Source of the DNA: Aquamicrobium sp.
Lineage (GTDB): Bacteria; Pseudomonadota; Alphaproteobacteria; Rhizobiales; Rhizobiaceae
Direction: 5' to 3'
Length of the DNA: 5,120 bases
NCBI GenBank assembly: GCA_014860725.1
Contig: JACZJD010000083.1
Location: 1 to 5,120 of the forward strand
Part shown: positions 1 through 5,120 of the stretch, piece by piece
How positions within the stretch are numbered: position 1 is the first letter of the stretch
Layout of the letters: each line of letters opens with the position of its first letter
The notes under the pieces: model-generated
The model's database searches: none
What the model saw: the letters and a program-made list of their open reading frames with translations, nothing else
What the model was told of the DNA's origin: nothing
Translations under genes and position numbers: made by a program

Positions 1-2
1 CC

Positions 3-188
3 GCCGGGTTCCACACCGCCGTGACGACGCGGCACGGCGTGCTGCTGCCGGGCCACGCCGCCCATCCGCATGCGCTGCCGCGCATCTCGGTCAACGGCAA
101 TTTCCAGCGGCTTGCCGACCTGCGCACGCTGATGTCGGGCCTGACCACCCCGATCGCCAACCGCGGCAGGCGGCTCGTCACGGTCTAG
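3..188 (+). CDS. C-terminal end of an unidentified protein (5' partial)
   Basis: The gene enters from the left edge and ends at TAG 186-188, leaving 61 residues. Nearly every codon in this frame ends in G or C, as in the other genes of the window, which supports real coding. The fragment starts AGFHTAVTTRHGVLLPG and ends ANRGRRLVTV. It has no membrane segment, and the extreme C-terminus is basic. I do not recognise the family from this tail, so I assign no function. The stop is only 12 bp from the stop of the convergent glutathione S-transferase gene, and I see no hairpin-plus-T-run terminator between them, so the two transcripts probably overlap at their 3' ends. Confidence 0.75.
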   Translation, partial: AGFHTAVTTRHGVLLPGHAAHPHALPRISVNGNFQRLADLRTLMSGLTTPIANRGRRLVTV

Positions 189-200
189 GCAAGGCCCGGT

Positions 201-887
201 TCAGGGCAGGGCGCGGAAATCGGCGGTGATGGTGCCGGCTGCCGCGAGCTCTGCTTCGTGGCCGGGCTCGCGCCACCGCTCGGCCAGCGCTGCGCGCTCC
301 CATTCCCGCATCGCGAGATGGTCGAGGATATGCTCGACCCATGCCTGCCCCTTGCCGACGTCGAGCCCGTAGGTGCGGATGCGGAACGCGACCGGGGCGA
401 AGAAGGCGTCGAGCGCGCTGAATGCCTCGCCGGCGAGCCACGGGCCGCCGAAACGGGAAAGCCCGTCCTCGAAGATTTCGCGCAAGCGGCCGATATCCTT
501 CGCGAGCGCGTCCGACATCGGCTTCGGCGTCACGCGCACGCCGACATTCATCGGGCAGCCGGAGCGCAGCGCGAAGAAGCCGCTGTGCATCTCGCACACC
601 GCCGGTTGCGCGAAGGCGCGCGCCGCCTCGTCCGCCGGCCACACGCCGGGGTGTCGGTCGGCGAGATAGAGCGCGATCCCCAGCGAATCCCACACGGTGC
701 GGTCGCCGTCGATCAGCGCCGGCACCTGCCCGGTCGGCGAGAAGCTGCGGAATGCCTCATAGTTCACGAGCTCGCCGAACGGCTCGATGCGATCCGTGAA
801 GGGGATGCCGAGAGCCTTCATCAGAAGCCACGGACGAAGGCTCCAGCTCGAATAGTTGCGGTTGGCGGTGACGAGCGTGTAGGTCAT
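201..887 (-). CDS. Glutathione S-transferase family protein
   Basis: A 228-residue cytosolic GST-type protein, the usual length for a two-domain GST. The N-terminal thioredoxin-like domain (about residues 1-80) has the active-site region NYSSWSLRPWLL (11-22), with serines at 13, 14 and 16 as candidate glutathione-activating residues. It also has the cis-proline loop VPAL (55-58) and the Asp67-Ser68 pair that holds the glutathione gamma-glutamyl group. The rest is the helical domain, including an N-capping-like segment FSALDAFFAP (156-165). The family conjugates or reduces electrophiles with glutathione; the substrate here cannot be read from sequence. The ATG at 885-887 gives a canonical GST N-terminus (MTYTLVTANRNYSSWS), but no clear Shine-Dalgarno precedes it (CCTCGCGGG just before ATG). 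It lies 30 bp downstream of the small membrane-protein gene on the same strand, so co-transcription is plausible. Confidence 0.93.
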   Translation of the reverse strand: MTYTLVTANRNYSSWSLRPWLLMKALGIPFTDRIEPFGELVNYEAFRSFSPTGQVPALIDGDRTVWDSLGIALYLADRHPGVWPADEAARAFAQPAVCEMHSGFFALRSGCPMNVGVRVTPKPMSDALAKDIGRLREIFEDGLSRFGGPWLAGEAFSALDAFFAPVAFRIRTYGLDVGKGQAWVEHILDHLAMREWERAALAERWREPGHEAELAAAGTITADFRALP

Positions 888-917
888 CCCGCGAGGATAG
901 ACCGTGGGGGCGCAGGC

Positions 918-1160
918 TCAATGCGCCAGCCGCGGCTGCGCCATGCGGCCATCCTGCCAAGAGCGGGCGCGAAGGCGCGGCGCGACGATCCACGCGATGG
1001 GCAGGGCCAGGACGAAGCTCGCCGGCACGACGAAGAGGAAGAGCGTCGAGGCCATCGCGGCGAGGGCCGGTATCGACAGTATCGAGATCGCGGCGAACCC
1101 GAACAGGACGGCATTGGCCATCGGGTACACCATCGCGGCAATCCAGAGCCTTGTTTTCAT
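918..1160 (-). CDS. Small two-helix membrane protein of unknown function
   Basis: An 80-residue protein with two hydrophobic segments, about residues 6-30 and 34-60, followed by a polar, basic tail (RLRARSWQDGR, 62-72). It is probably an inner-membrane hairpin with a short cytoplasmic tail. Residues 1-4 (MKTR) are also basic, which fits both ends being cytoplasmic. I recognise no domain and give no function. The start is well supported: ATG at 1158-1160 is preceded by GCAGGAG, with AGGAG 7 nt from the ATG. Unusually, this Shine-Dalgarno is one arm of a perfect 9-bp inverted repeat (separate entry), so translation may be controlled. The gene lies between DUF2842 (82 bp upstream) and the GST gene (30 bp downstream), all on the same strand. 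Confidence 0.72.
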   Translation of the reverse strand: MKTRLWIAAMVYPMANAVLFGFAAISILSIPALAAMASTLFLFVVPASFVLALPIAWIVAPRLRARSWQDGRMAQPRLAH

Positions 1161-1165
1161 GGTGC

Positions 1166-1189
1166 ATCTCCTGCGTCTGTGCAGGAGAT
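1166..1189 (-). promoter_or_regulatory. Hairpin covering the Shine-Dalgarno of the small membrane-protein gene
   Basis: Read on the minus strand, ATCTCCTGC (1189-1181), a 6-nt loop ACAGAC and GCAGGAGAT (1174-1166) form a perfect 9-bp stem. The 3' arm contains the AGGAG ribosome binding site, which ends 7 nt before the ATG at 1160. The 5' arm carries CUCCU, a match to the anti-Shine-Dalgarno core of 16S rRNA. If formed in the mRNA, the stem would hide the binding site. No T-run follows, so it is not a typical terminator. The same dyad could instead be a protein-binding operator in DNA; sequence alone does not separate the two. Confidence 0.5.
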
Positions 1190-1242
1190 AACGGCCGCAA
1201 CCGGCGCGGGGTTCCGGCGGCGGGAAGGGGTGGCGGCTGCGC

Positions 1243-1461
1243 TCAGCCGGCGCGGCCGCGCGGCGGCGTCGTCATCCACTTGATGATGAGCATGGCCGGC
1301 AGCACCCACAGAATGCCGGTGAAGAAGAAATAGGCGAGGTGCACCAGCGGGCTCGACTCGGCGAGCTGGGCGACGGCGACGATGGTCGCCACCAGGGCGT
1401 AGATCACGACGAGCAGCACCAGCAGGATGGTGCCGATCAGTTTCTTCACGCGGACGGGCAT
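1243..1461 (-). CDS. DUF2842 family small membrane protein
   Basis: A 72-residue protein, MPVRVKKLIGTILL onward, with two membrane helices at about 8-32 and 41-62. A short loop, AESSPLVHL (34-42), separates them, and the tail is TTPPRGRAG. Basic residues before helix 1 and after helix 2 suggest both ends are cytoplasmic. The length, the FFFTGILWVLPAMLIIKWM stretch and the ending match what I remember of DUF2842, a family of alphaproteobacterial inner-membrane proteins with no established function. The frame stays open for 66 codons upstream, but that extension is Arg-rich and non-coding in character. The ATG at 1459-1461 is preferred, with GGAAAG upstream as a modest Shine-Dalgarno. It is divergent from ctaA across 196 bp, which hints at, but does not prove, a link to cytochrome oxidase assembly. 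Confidence 0.85.
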   Translation of the reverse strand: MPVRVKKLIGTILLVLLVVIYALVATIVAVAQLAESSPLVHLAYFFFTGILWVLPAMLIIKWMTTPPRGRAG

Positions 1462-1486
1462 GGCTTTTCTTTCCGTTTGCGCCACG

Positions 1487-1514
1487 ACATAGTCGCTTCG
1501 CGCCCGCCGCGCAA
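1487..1514 (-). promoter_or_regulatory. Candidate promoter for the DUF2842 gene
   Basis: On the minus strand, TTGCGC (1514-1509) and CTATGT (1492-1487) are 16 bp apart; shifting the -35 by one base to TTTGCG gives 17 bp. This resembles the alphaproteobacterial housekeeping pattern (TTGAC-type -35, CTATAT-like -10). It would start transcription near 1480, about 20 nt before the DUF2842 ATG. It is a pattern match by eye in GC-rich DNA, hence the modest confidence. Confidence 0.35.
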
Positions 1515-1519
1515 ATATC

Positions 1520-1558
1520 GGCCCGGACCGGGCCTGATCTCCGCGACGGGGTGTCGCG
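1520..1558. repeat. Two adjacent inverted repeats between DUF2842 and ctaA
   Basis: GGCCCGG-A-CCGGGCC (1520-1534) is a 15-bp palindrome around one central base. Eight bases on, CGCGAC (1542-1547) and GTCGCG (1553-1558) form a second perfect dyad around GGGGT. A shorter dyad, TTGCC-TGT-GGCAA, follows at 1574-1586. They lie between two divergent genes and upstream of the candidate DUF2842 promoter, where operators would be expected. Palindromes made only of G and C arise easily in DNA of this composition, so function is uncertain. Confidence 0.4.
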
Positions 1559-1657
1559 CCTAGCCACCTTGTCTTGCCTGTGGCAATGCGCGACGAAGCC
1601 AGACGAGAACGCTTCCGTCGAGCAAGACCCAAGCGAGGAGACCCCAGCGAGGACCTC

Positions 1658-2755
1658 ATGACCGATCACGCGCTGTCCCATCCGGAGCCGATTTCCGCCC
1701 GAAGCCGCGAGGCGCACAACCGCGCGCTGGTGCGCTGGTGGCTCTATGCCGTGCTCGTGGTGCTCTTCGCCCTCTTCGTCGTCGGCGGCGCGACGCGGCT
1801 GACGGGCTCCGGCCTCTCCATCACCGAGTGGAAGCCGATCCACGGCGTCATCCCGCCGTTGAACGAGGCCGAGTGGCAGGAGGAGCTGGAGAAGTACCGC
1901 CAGATTCCGCAATATCAGGAACTCAACAAGGGCATGAGCCTCGACGAGTTCAAGGTCATCTTCTGGTGGGAATGGGCGCACCGGCTGCTGGCGCGCGGCG
2001 TCGGGCTGCTGGTCGCCGTGCCGCTCGCCTTCTTCTGGCTGACCGGACGGCTCGAACGCCACCTGAAGCCGAAGCTGGTGGGCCTGTTCCTGCTCGGCGG
2101 CTTCCAGGGCTTCATCGGCTGGTGGATGGTGTCGTCCGGCCTGTCGGAGCGGCTGTTCGTCAGCCAGTACCGGCTGGCGATCCACCTGCTTCTCGCCTGC
2201 CTCATCTTCACCGCCACCATGCTGGTGGCGCGGGGGCTCGCGCCGCATTCGGCCGGCCCGGCCGAGCGCTCGACGCAGCGATGGGCCGGCTGGATCGTGA
2301 TTCTGGTGCTGTTCCAGATCTGGCTGGGCGCGCTGGTCGCCGGCCTTCATGCCGGCCTCACCTACAACACCTGGCCGCTGATGGACGGCAAGCTGTGGCC
2401 CGACGGGCTCGTCACCATGGAGCCGGCCTGGATCAACTTCTTCGAGAATCCGCTGACGGTGCAGTTCGTCCACAGGCTCGGCGCCTACGTGCTGTTCGCG
2501 GTCTCACTCTGGCACGCGGTCGCGGCGTGGCGGGCCGAGCCCGGCTCGACCCATGCGCGCCGCGCCATCGTCCTCTTCCTGCTGGTGACGTTGCAGGCGG
2601 TGCTGGGCATCCTGGCGCTCCTGACCTTCGTGCACCTCCACGTCGCGCTGACGCACCATGCGCTCGCCATCGTGGTGCTCGGCTTCGCCGCCGCCCACTG
2701 GCGCGCGACGCGCGGCAGCTATCCGATGGAAACGCAGATCGTCAGGGGAGGCTGA
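1658..2755 (+). CDS. ctaA: Heme A synthase (COX15/CtaA family, type 2)
   Basis: A 365-residue inner-membrane enzyme that oxidises the C8 methyl of heme O to a formyl group, giving heme A for aa3-type cytochrome oxidase. About eight membrane helices are visible (roughly 26-43, 112-129, 138-157, 172-192, 208-230, 268-288, 302-322, 326-347), in the two four-helix halves of the family. Family hallmarks include [19 protein letters not shown] (43-61), WEWAHR (104-109), LAIH (173-176), [10 protein letters not shown] (268-277) and LTHH (331-334). H108, H176, H272 and H333 or H334 are candidate heme ligands. The length fits the long alphaproteobacterial and mitochondrial type. The ATG at 1658 follows GCGAGGACCTC. 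In-frame earlier starts (TTG 1574, ATG 1586) would add an Arg-rich stretch using AGA, CGA and GCA codons unlike the gene, so that stretch is read as 5' UTR. Confidence 0.95.
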   Translation: MTDHALSHPEPISARSREAHNRALVRWWLYAVLVVLFALFVVGGATRLTGSGLSITEWKPIHGVIPPLNEAEWQEELEKYRQIPQYQELNKGMSLDEFKVIFWWEWAHRLLARGVGLLVAVPLAFFWLTGRLERHLKPKLVGLFLLGGFQGFIGWWMVSSGLSERLFVSQYRLAIHLLLACLIFTATMLVARGLAPHSAGPAERSTQRWAGWIVILVLFQIWLGALVAGLHAGLTYNTWPLMDGKLWPDGLVTMEPAWINFFENPLTVQFVHRLGAYVLFAVSLWHAVAAWRAEPGSTHARRAIVLFLLVTLQAVLGILALLTFVHLHVALTHHALAIVVLGFAAAHWRATRGSYPMETQIVRGG

Positions 2756-2784
2756 GCCCACGGCGGGCGGCATCGGAAAAGCAA

Positions 2785-2811
2785 AAGGCGGCGTCCACGC
2801 GACGCCGCCTT
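2785..2811. terminator. Bidirectional intrinsic terminator shared by ctaA and argC
   Basis: AAGGCGGCGTC (2785-2795), loop CACGC and GACGCCGCCTT (2801-2811) form a perfect 11-bp stem between two convergent genes. Read leftward from argC, the stem is followed by TTGCTTTT, a good U-rich tail. Read rightward from ctaA, it is followed by CTTTCC, a weaker tail. It lies about 30 bp past the ctaA stop and about 27 bp past the argC stop. Confidence 0.85.
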
Positions 2812-2837
2812 CTTTCCGTCGGGGCAGGGGCCGCCGG

Positions 2838-3776
2838 TCAGGCTTCCTTGCCCAGCATCAGGTCCATGTTCTGCACGGCCGCGCCGGAGGCGCCCTTGCC
2901 GAGATTGTCGAGCACCGCCACGAGGTTCGCCTGACCCTTGCCCTCGGTGCCGAAGACGAAGAGCTTCATCCCGTCGGTGTCGTTGAGCTCGGTCGGATCG
3001 ACGCGGGCGAGCTGCGCCGATTCCGCGAGCGGCACCACCTCGACGACGCGCTGGACGTCATAGTGCCGCGCGAGTGCGGCATGGACGTCGCCGAGCGACG
3101 GCGCGCCGTTGAGGTCGGCCAGATGCAGCGGAAGCTGCACGATCATGCCCTGCGCGAAGCGGCCGACGCTGGGCGAGAACAGCGGCGCGCGGTCGAGCAT
3201 GCCGTGCATCTGCATCTCCGGCACGTGCTTGTGCGCCAGCGTCAGCCCGTAGAGGAAGTGCGGCGACGGGATGTAGGCGGAATTCTGCTCGTCCTCCATC
3301 TGCGCGATCAGCTGCTTGCCGCCGCCGGTGTAGCCGGAGACGGCGTTGACCGTCACCGGGTAGTCGGCGGGCAGGATGCCGGCCTTGACCAGCGGGCGGA
3401 TCAGGCCGATGGCCCCGGTCGGGTAGCAGCCGGGATTGGCGACGAAGCGCGCGCCGGCGATGCGCGCGGCCTGCCCCTCGTCCATCTCGGCGAAGCCGTA
3501 GGCCCAGTCGGACGCGGTACGGTGGGCGGTCGAGGTGTCGATGACGCGGGTGGCGTCGTTGCCCGCCAGCATGGCGACCGATTCGCGCGCGGCGTCGTCG
3601 GGCAGGCACAGGATCGCGATGTCGGCGGCCTTGAGCATCTCCTCGCGCAGCGTCGGGTTGCGCCGCTCGGATTCCGGGATCGACAGCACGTCGAGATCGT
3701 CGCGGCCGGCCAGCCGCTGCCGGATCTGGAGGCCGGTGGTGCCGTGCTCGCCGTCGATGAAGATTTTCGGTTTCAT
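2838..3776 (-). CDS. argC: N-acetyl-gamma-glutamyl-phosphate reductase, type 2
   Basis: A 312-residue cytosolic enzyme that reduces N-acetyl-glutamyl-phosphate to the semialdehyde with NADPH, the third step of arginine synthesis. The N-terminus [12 protein letters not shown] (4-15) is the nucleotide-binding loop in the form seen in the short type 2 ArgC; classical type 1 enzymes are somewhat longer and carry a GASGYxG-like motif. The catalytic cysteine is C117 in NPGCYPT (115-121). Other conserved segments are GYTGGGK (148-154), HKHVPEM (182-188) and [13 protein letters not shown] (291-303). The ATG at 3774-3776 puts the nucleotide loop at the usual distance from the N-terminus. A TTG eight codons upstream (3798-3800) is possible but has no Shine-Dalgarno; the ATG has only a weak one (GGACCACGAGC). 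It lies 102 bp downstream of the ureohydrolase gene on the same strand, and may have its own promoter. Confidence 0.95.
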   Translation of the reverse strand: MKPKIFIDGEHGTTGLQIRQRLAGRDDLDVLSIPESERRNPTLREEMLKAADIAILCLPDDAARESVAMLAGNDATRVIDTSTAHRTASDWAYGFAEMDEGQAARIAGARFVANPGCYPTGAIGLIRPLVKAGILPADYPVTVNAVSGYTGGGKQLIAQMEDEQNSAYIPSPHFLYGLTLAHKHVPEMQMHGMLDRAPLFSPSVGRFAQGMIVQLPLHLADLNGAPSLGDVHAALARHYDVQRVVEVVPLAESAQLARVDPTELNDTDGMKLFVFGTEGKGQANLVAVLDNLGKGASGAAVQNMDLMLGKEA

Positions 3777-3811
3777 GCTCGTGGTCCGGAAGGTTTGCAA
3801 AATCAGTTGCT

Positions 3812-3840
3812 TATATGGCGCGCCGGAATCGTTCCGGCAA
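3812..3840 (-). promoter_or_regulatory. Candidate argC promoter with internal palindrome
   Basis: On the minus strand, TTGCCG (3840-3835) and CATATA (3817-3812) are 17 bp apart; TATAAG two bases further on is an alternative -10. This is the most AT-rich spot between speB and argC. Between and overlapping the elements is GCCGGAA-TCG-TTCCGGC (3822-3838 on the plus strand), a perfect 7-bp dyad around 3 bases. A repressor bound there would block polymerase. The alternative is an RNA hairpin after speB, but no T-run follows it. Confidence 0.35.
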
Positions 3841-3878
3841 CCGCTTGAATCGATCTCTCAGGCGCCCGAAGCGCCGTG

Positions 3879-4829
3879 TCAGCCGCGCGCGCGTTTCTCC
3901 GCAAGGAGGCCGAGATAGTGCATCGCCACGGTCGCGCCGGCAATCGCGGTGATGTCGGCATGGTCGTAGGCGGGCGCCACCTCGACCACGTCGGCGCCGA
4001 CAACGTCGATGCCGCCGAGCTGGCGCAGGACCGAGAAAATCTTGGCCGAGGAGGGGCCGCCCGCCACCGGCGTGCCGGTTCCCGGCGCATAGGCCGGGTC
4101 GAGGCAGTCGATGTCGAAGGTGACGTAGGTCTTGCGGCCGCCGGTGCGCTCGTGGATCGCATAGGCGATGTCGGCGGCGCGCATCTCCTCGACCTCGTGG
4201 CCGTAGACGATCCTGATGCCGCAATCCTCCGGCGCATGGGTGCGGATGCCGATCTGGATCGAGCGGCCGGGGTCGATCAGGCCGGCGCGCACCGCGCGCG
4301 CCACGAACGAGCCGTGGTCGATGCGCCGGTCGTCGTCGAACCACGTGTCCTGATGCGCGTCGAACTGCACCAGTGCCAGCGGCCCGTGGATGGCGGCGTG
4401 CGCCTTCAGAAGCGACCAGGTGACGAAATGATCGCCGCCGAGCGACAGCAGGAAGCCGGCATGCTTGAGGATTTTCGCCGCCTCGCGCTCGATGGCGGCC
4501 GGCGTCTTCTGATGGTTGCCGTAGTCGAGCAGGCAGTCGCCGTAGTCGACCACGGCAAGGGTCTCGAACAGGTCGATGCCGAACGGATATTGCGGATCGA
4601 CGTCGAAGATCGCCGAGGCGCGGCGGATCGCCTGCGGGCCGAAGCGCGCGCCCGGCCGGTTGGAGACGGCGGCGTCGAAGGGGATGCCCCAGACGACGGC
4701 GTCGGCGCCCTTCACGTCCTTGGAGAACTTGCGGCGCATGAAGGAAAGCGCGCCGGCATAGGTCGGCTCCGGCTCGCTGCCGGCCGTCTTGCGGGCGGTG
4801 AAGGCGCGGTCGATGGCGTTCGATGGCAT
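3879..4829 (-). CDS. speB: Agmatinase-like ureohydrolase (arginase/agmatinase family)
   Basis: A 316-residue cytosolic binuclear-manganese hydrolase that splits a guanidino compound into an amine and urea; agmatine to putrescine is the usual annotation. The metal-ligand motifs are complete: GGDH (131-134, H134), DAHQD (157-161; D157, H159, D161) and FDIDCLDPAYAPGTGTP (238-254; D239, D241). Also present are the flexible-loop HGS (172-174) and VVEVAP (281-286) with the conserved E283. Length is typical. Residues 1-40 hold a polar N-terminal extension (AFTARKTAGSEPEPTYAG), seen in agmatinase-type members. The ATG at 4827-4829 follows AAGGGAAAGACAC, an acceptable Shine-Dalgarno. The family also contains guanidinobutyrases, guanidinopropionases and guanidinases, which these motifs do not distinguish, so the family is certain but the substrate is not. 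It lies between rpsI and argC on the same strand. Confidence 0.9.
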   Translation of the reverse strand: MPSNAIDRAFTARKTAGSEPEPTYAGALSFMRRKFSKDVKGADAVVWGIPFDAAVSNRPGARFGPQAIRRASAIFDVDPQYPFGIDLFETLAVVDYGDCLLDYGNHQKTPAAIEREAAKILKHAGFLLSLGGDHFVTWSLLKAHAAIHGPLALVQFDAHQDTWFDDDRRIDHGSFVARAVRAGLIDPGRSIQIGIRTHAPEDCGIRIVYGHEVEEMRAADIAYAIHERTGGRKTYVTFDIDCLDPAYAPGTGTPVAGGPSSAKIFSVLRQLGGIDVVGADVVEVAPAYDHADITAIAGATVAMHYLGLLAEKRARG

Positions 4830-4880
4830 GTGTCTTTCCCTTTTTTCGCTCGCGGCGGTTTCTCTTCGCTCAATGCTTCT

Positions 4881-4960
4881 GCGCGCTGGGCCTCCGCGAA
4901 GCGCGCTGGCCGCGCGACGCCCGGTCGGGCTTGCGAACCCTCACGGGTTCGAACCGGTTC
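4881..4960. repeat. Direct and inverted repeats in the speB leader region
   Basis: The 225-bp gap between speB and rpsI holds, besides the rpsI terminator, a cluster of short repeats. GCGCGCTGG occurs at 4881-4889 and again at 4901-4909, 20 bp apart. CGAACCC-TCAC-GGGTTCG (4934-4951) is a perfect 7-bp hairpin with a 4-nt loop. It abuts the 10-bp palindrome GAACCGGTTC (4951-4960), so the two can form alternative structures. I found no convincing promoter and no riboswitch consensus that I can name. No small gene with a good ribosome binding site is apparent here. Confidence 0.4.
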
Positions 4961-5000
4961 CGCCTTGGCCAGCCTATCGGCCGGATATAACGATGGCGCA

Positions 5001-5030
5001 ACAAAAAAGCGGGCCGTGAAGGCCCGCTTT
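5001..5030 (-). terminator. Intrinsic terminator of the rpsI transcript
   Basis: Read on the minus strand, AAAGCGGGCC (5030-5021 complement), loop TTCAC and GGCCCGCTTT form a perfect 10-bp stem. The T-run continues for three bases past the stem, giving six consecutive Ts, then GTT. It starts 25 bp after the rpsI stop and should end the ribosomal-protein transcript, separating it from speB. Confidence 0.9.
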
Positions 5031-5054
5031 CCGTCGTCCGCTTTGCGCGAAAAA

Positions 5055-5120
5055 TCAGCGCTTGGAGAACTGGAAGCTGCGGCGGGCCTTCGCCTTGCCG
5101 TACTTCTTGCGCTCGACCGT
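5055..5120 (-). CDS. rpsI: 30S ribosomal protein S9, C-terminal end (partial)
   Basis: Only the last 21 codons and the TGA (5055-5057) are in the window; the gene continues past the right edge. The tail ends KKYGKAKARRSFQFSKR, the signature end of S9. In the 30S subunit its basic C-terminal extension ends in the near-universal SKR, which reaches the peptidyl-tRNA anticodon stem-loop in the P site. In bacteria rpsI usually follows rplM in one operon, which would lie outside this window. A strong terminator follows the stop. Confidence 0.96.
   Translation of the reverse strand, partial: TVERKKYGKAKARRSFQFSKR

Noticed and set aside
258..1283. A 341-codon plus-strand open frame across the GST and small-membrane-protein genes
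   Set aside because: It is antisense to a clear GST, has an Arg/His/Asp/Glu-rich composition typical of shadow frames in GC-rich DNA, and has no recognisable domain.
1574..1657. An upstream in-frame extension of ctaA from TTG 1574 or ATG 1586
   Set aside because: The extra residues are Arg-rich with rare codons (AGA, CGA, GCA), unlike the gene body. The ATG at 1658 has its own GAGGA ribosome binding site.
1738..2934. A 398-codon plus-strand frame within ctaA
   Set aside because: It is the +1 shadow of ctaA: Arg/Ala/Pro-rich, with no membrane helices, running through the ctaA stop and the terminator.
2658..3848. A 396-codon plus-strand open frame opposite argC
   Set aside because: It overlaps the end of ctaA, the terminator hairpin and all of argC. 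Its composition is low-complexity (Arg, Val, Asp, His) and shows no family motif.
3861..3875. GGCGC-CCGAA-GCGCC hairpin just after the speB stop as a terminator
   Set aside because: The stem is only 5 bp and no T-run follows on the minus strand, so termination there is not supported.
4931..4965. GGTTCGAACC resembling a tRNA T-loop near the speB leader
   Set aside because: Neither strand allows a complete 5-bp T-stem around TTCGAAC (at most 3 bp), and no anticodon arm or acceptor stem is present.
4789..5019. A 76-codon plus-strand open frame between speB and rpsI
   Set aside because: It runs opposite the speB start and through the rpsI terminator hairpin, with no ribosome binding site or family resemblance.

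Overview
This is a GC-rich, densely packed chromosomal segment of an alphaproteobacterium, most likely a Rhizobiales/Hyphomicrobiales member (Mesorhizobium-like). The case rests on four things: a strong G/C preference at third codon positions; a DUF2842 gene, an alphaproteobacterial family, next to a long-form (type 2) heme A synthase; a short type 2 ArgC; and the order rpsI - speB-like - argC - ctaA, which I recall from rhizobial genomes but have not checked here.

Layout. Positions 3-188 (+) hold the last 61 codons of an unrecognised protein. It converges on a minus-strand run transcribed right to left: DUF2842 (1243-1461), an 80-residue two-helix membrane protein (918-1160) and a glutathione S-transferase family protein (201-887). 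The 196-bp region 1462-1657 separates DUF2842 from the divergent ctaA (1658-2755, +). ctaA converges on argC (2838-3776, -), and one perfect 11-bp hairpin between them can terminate both. Upstream of argC on the same strand is a ureohydrolase (agmatinase-like, 3879-4829), then a 225-bp gap with the rpsI terminator and several inverted repeats, then the C-terminus of ribosomal protein S9 (5055 to the window edge).

How the genes work together. The named genes are housekeeping: heme A synthesis for cytochrome oxidase (ctaA), the third step of arginine synthesis (argC), hydrolysis of a guanidino compound (speB-like) and translation (rpsI). argC and the ureohydrolase both touch arginine-derived metabolism. 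No mobile element, CRISPR array, prophage, tRNA or defence system is visible, and no gene-free stretch exceeds 300 bp.

The most interesting signals are small and regulatory. A perfect 9-bp hairpin should bury the ribosome binding site of the 80-residue membrane protein. A 17-bp palindrome sits within a possible argC promoter. Clusters of dyads lie in the ctaA/DUF2842 and rpsI/speB intergenic regions. I see no convincing evidence of a new multi-gene system.
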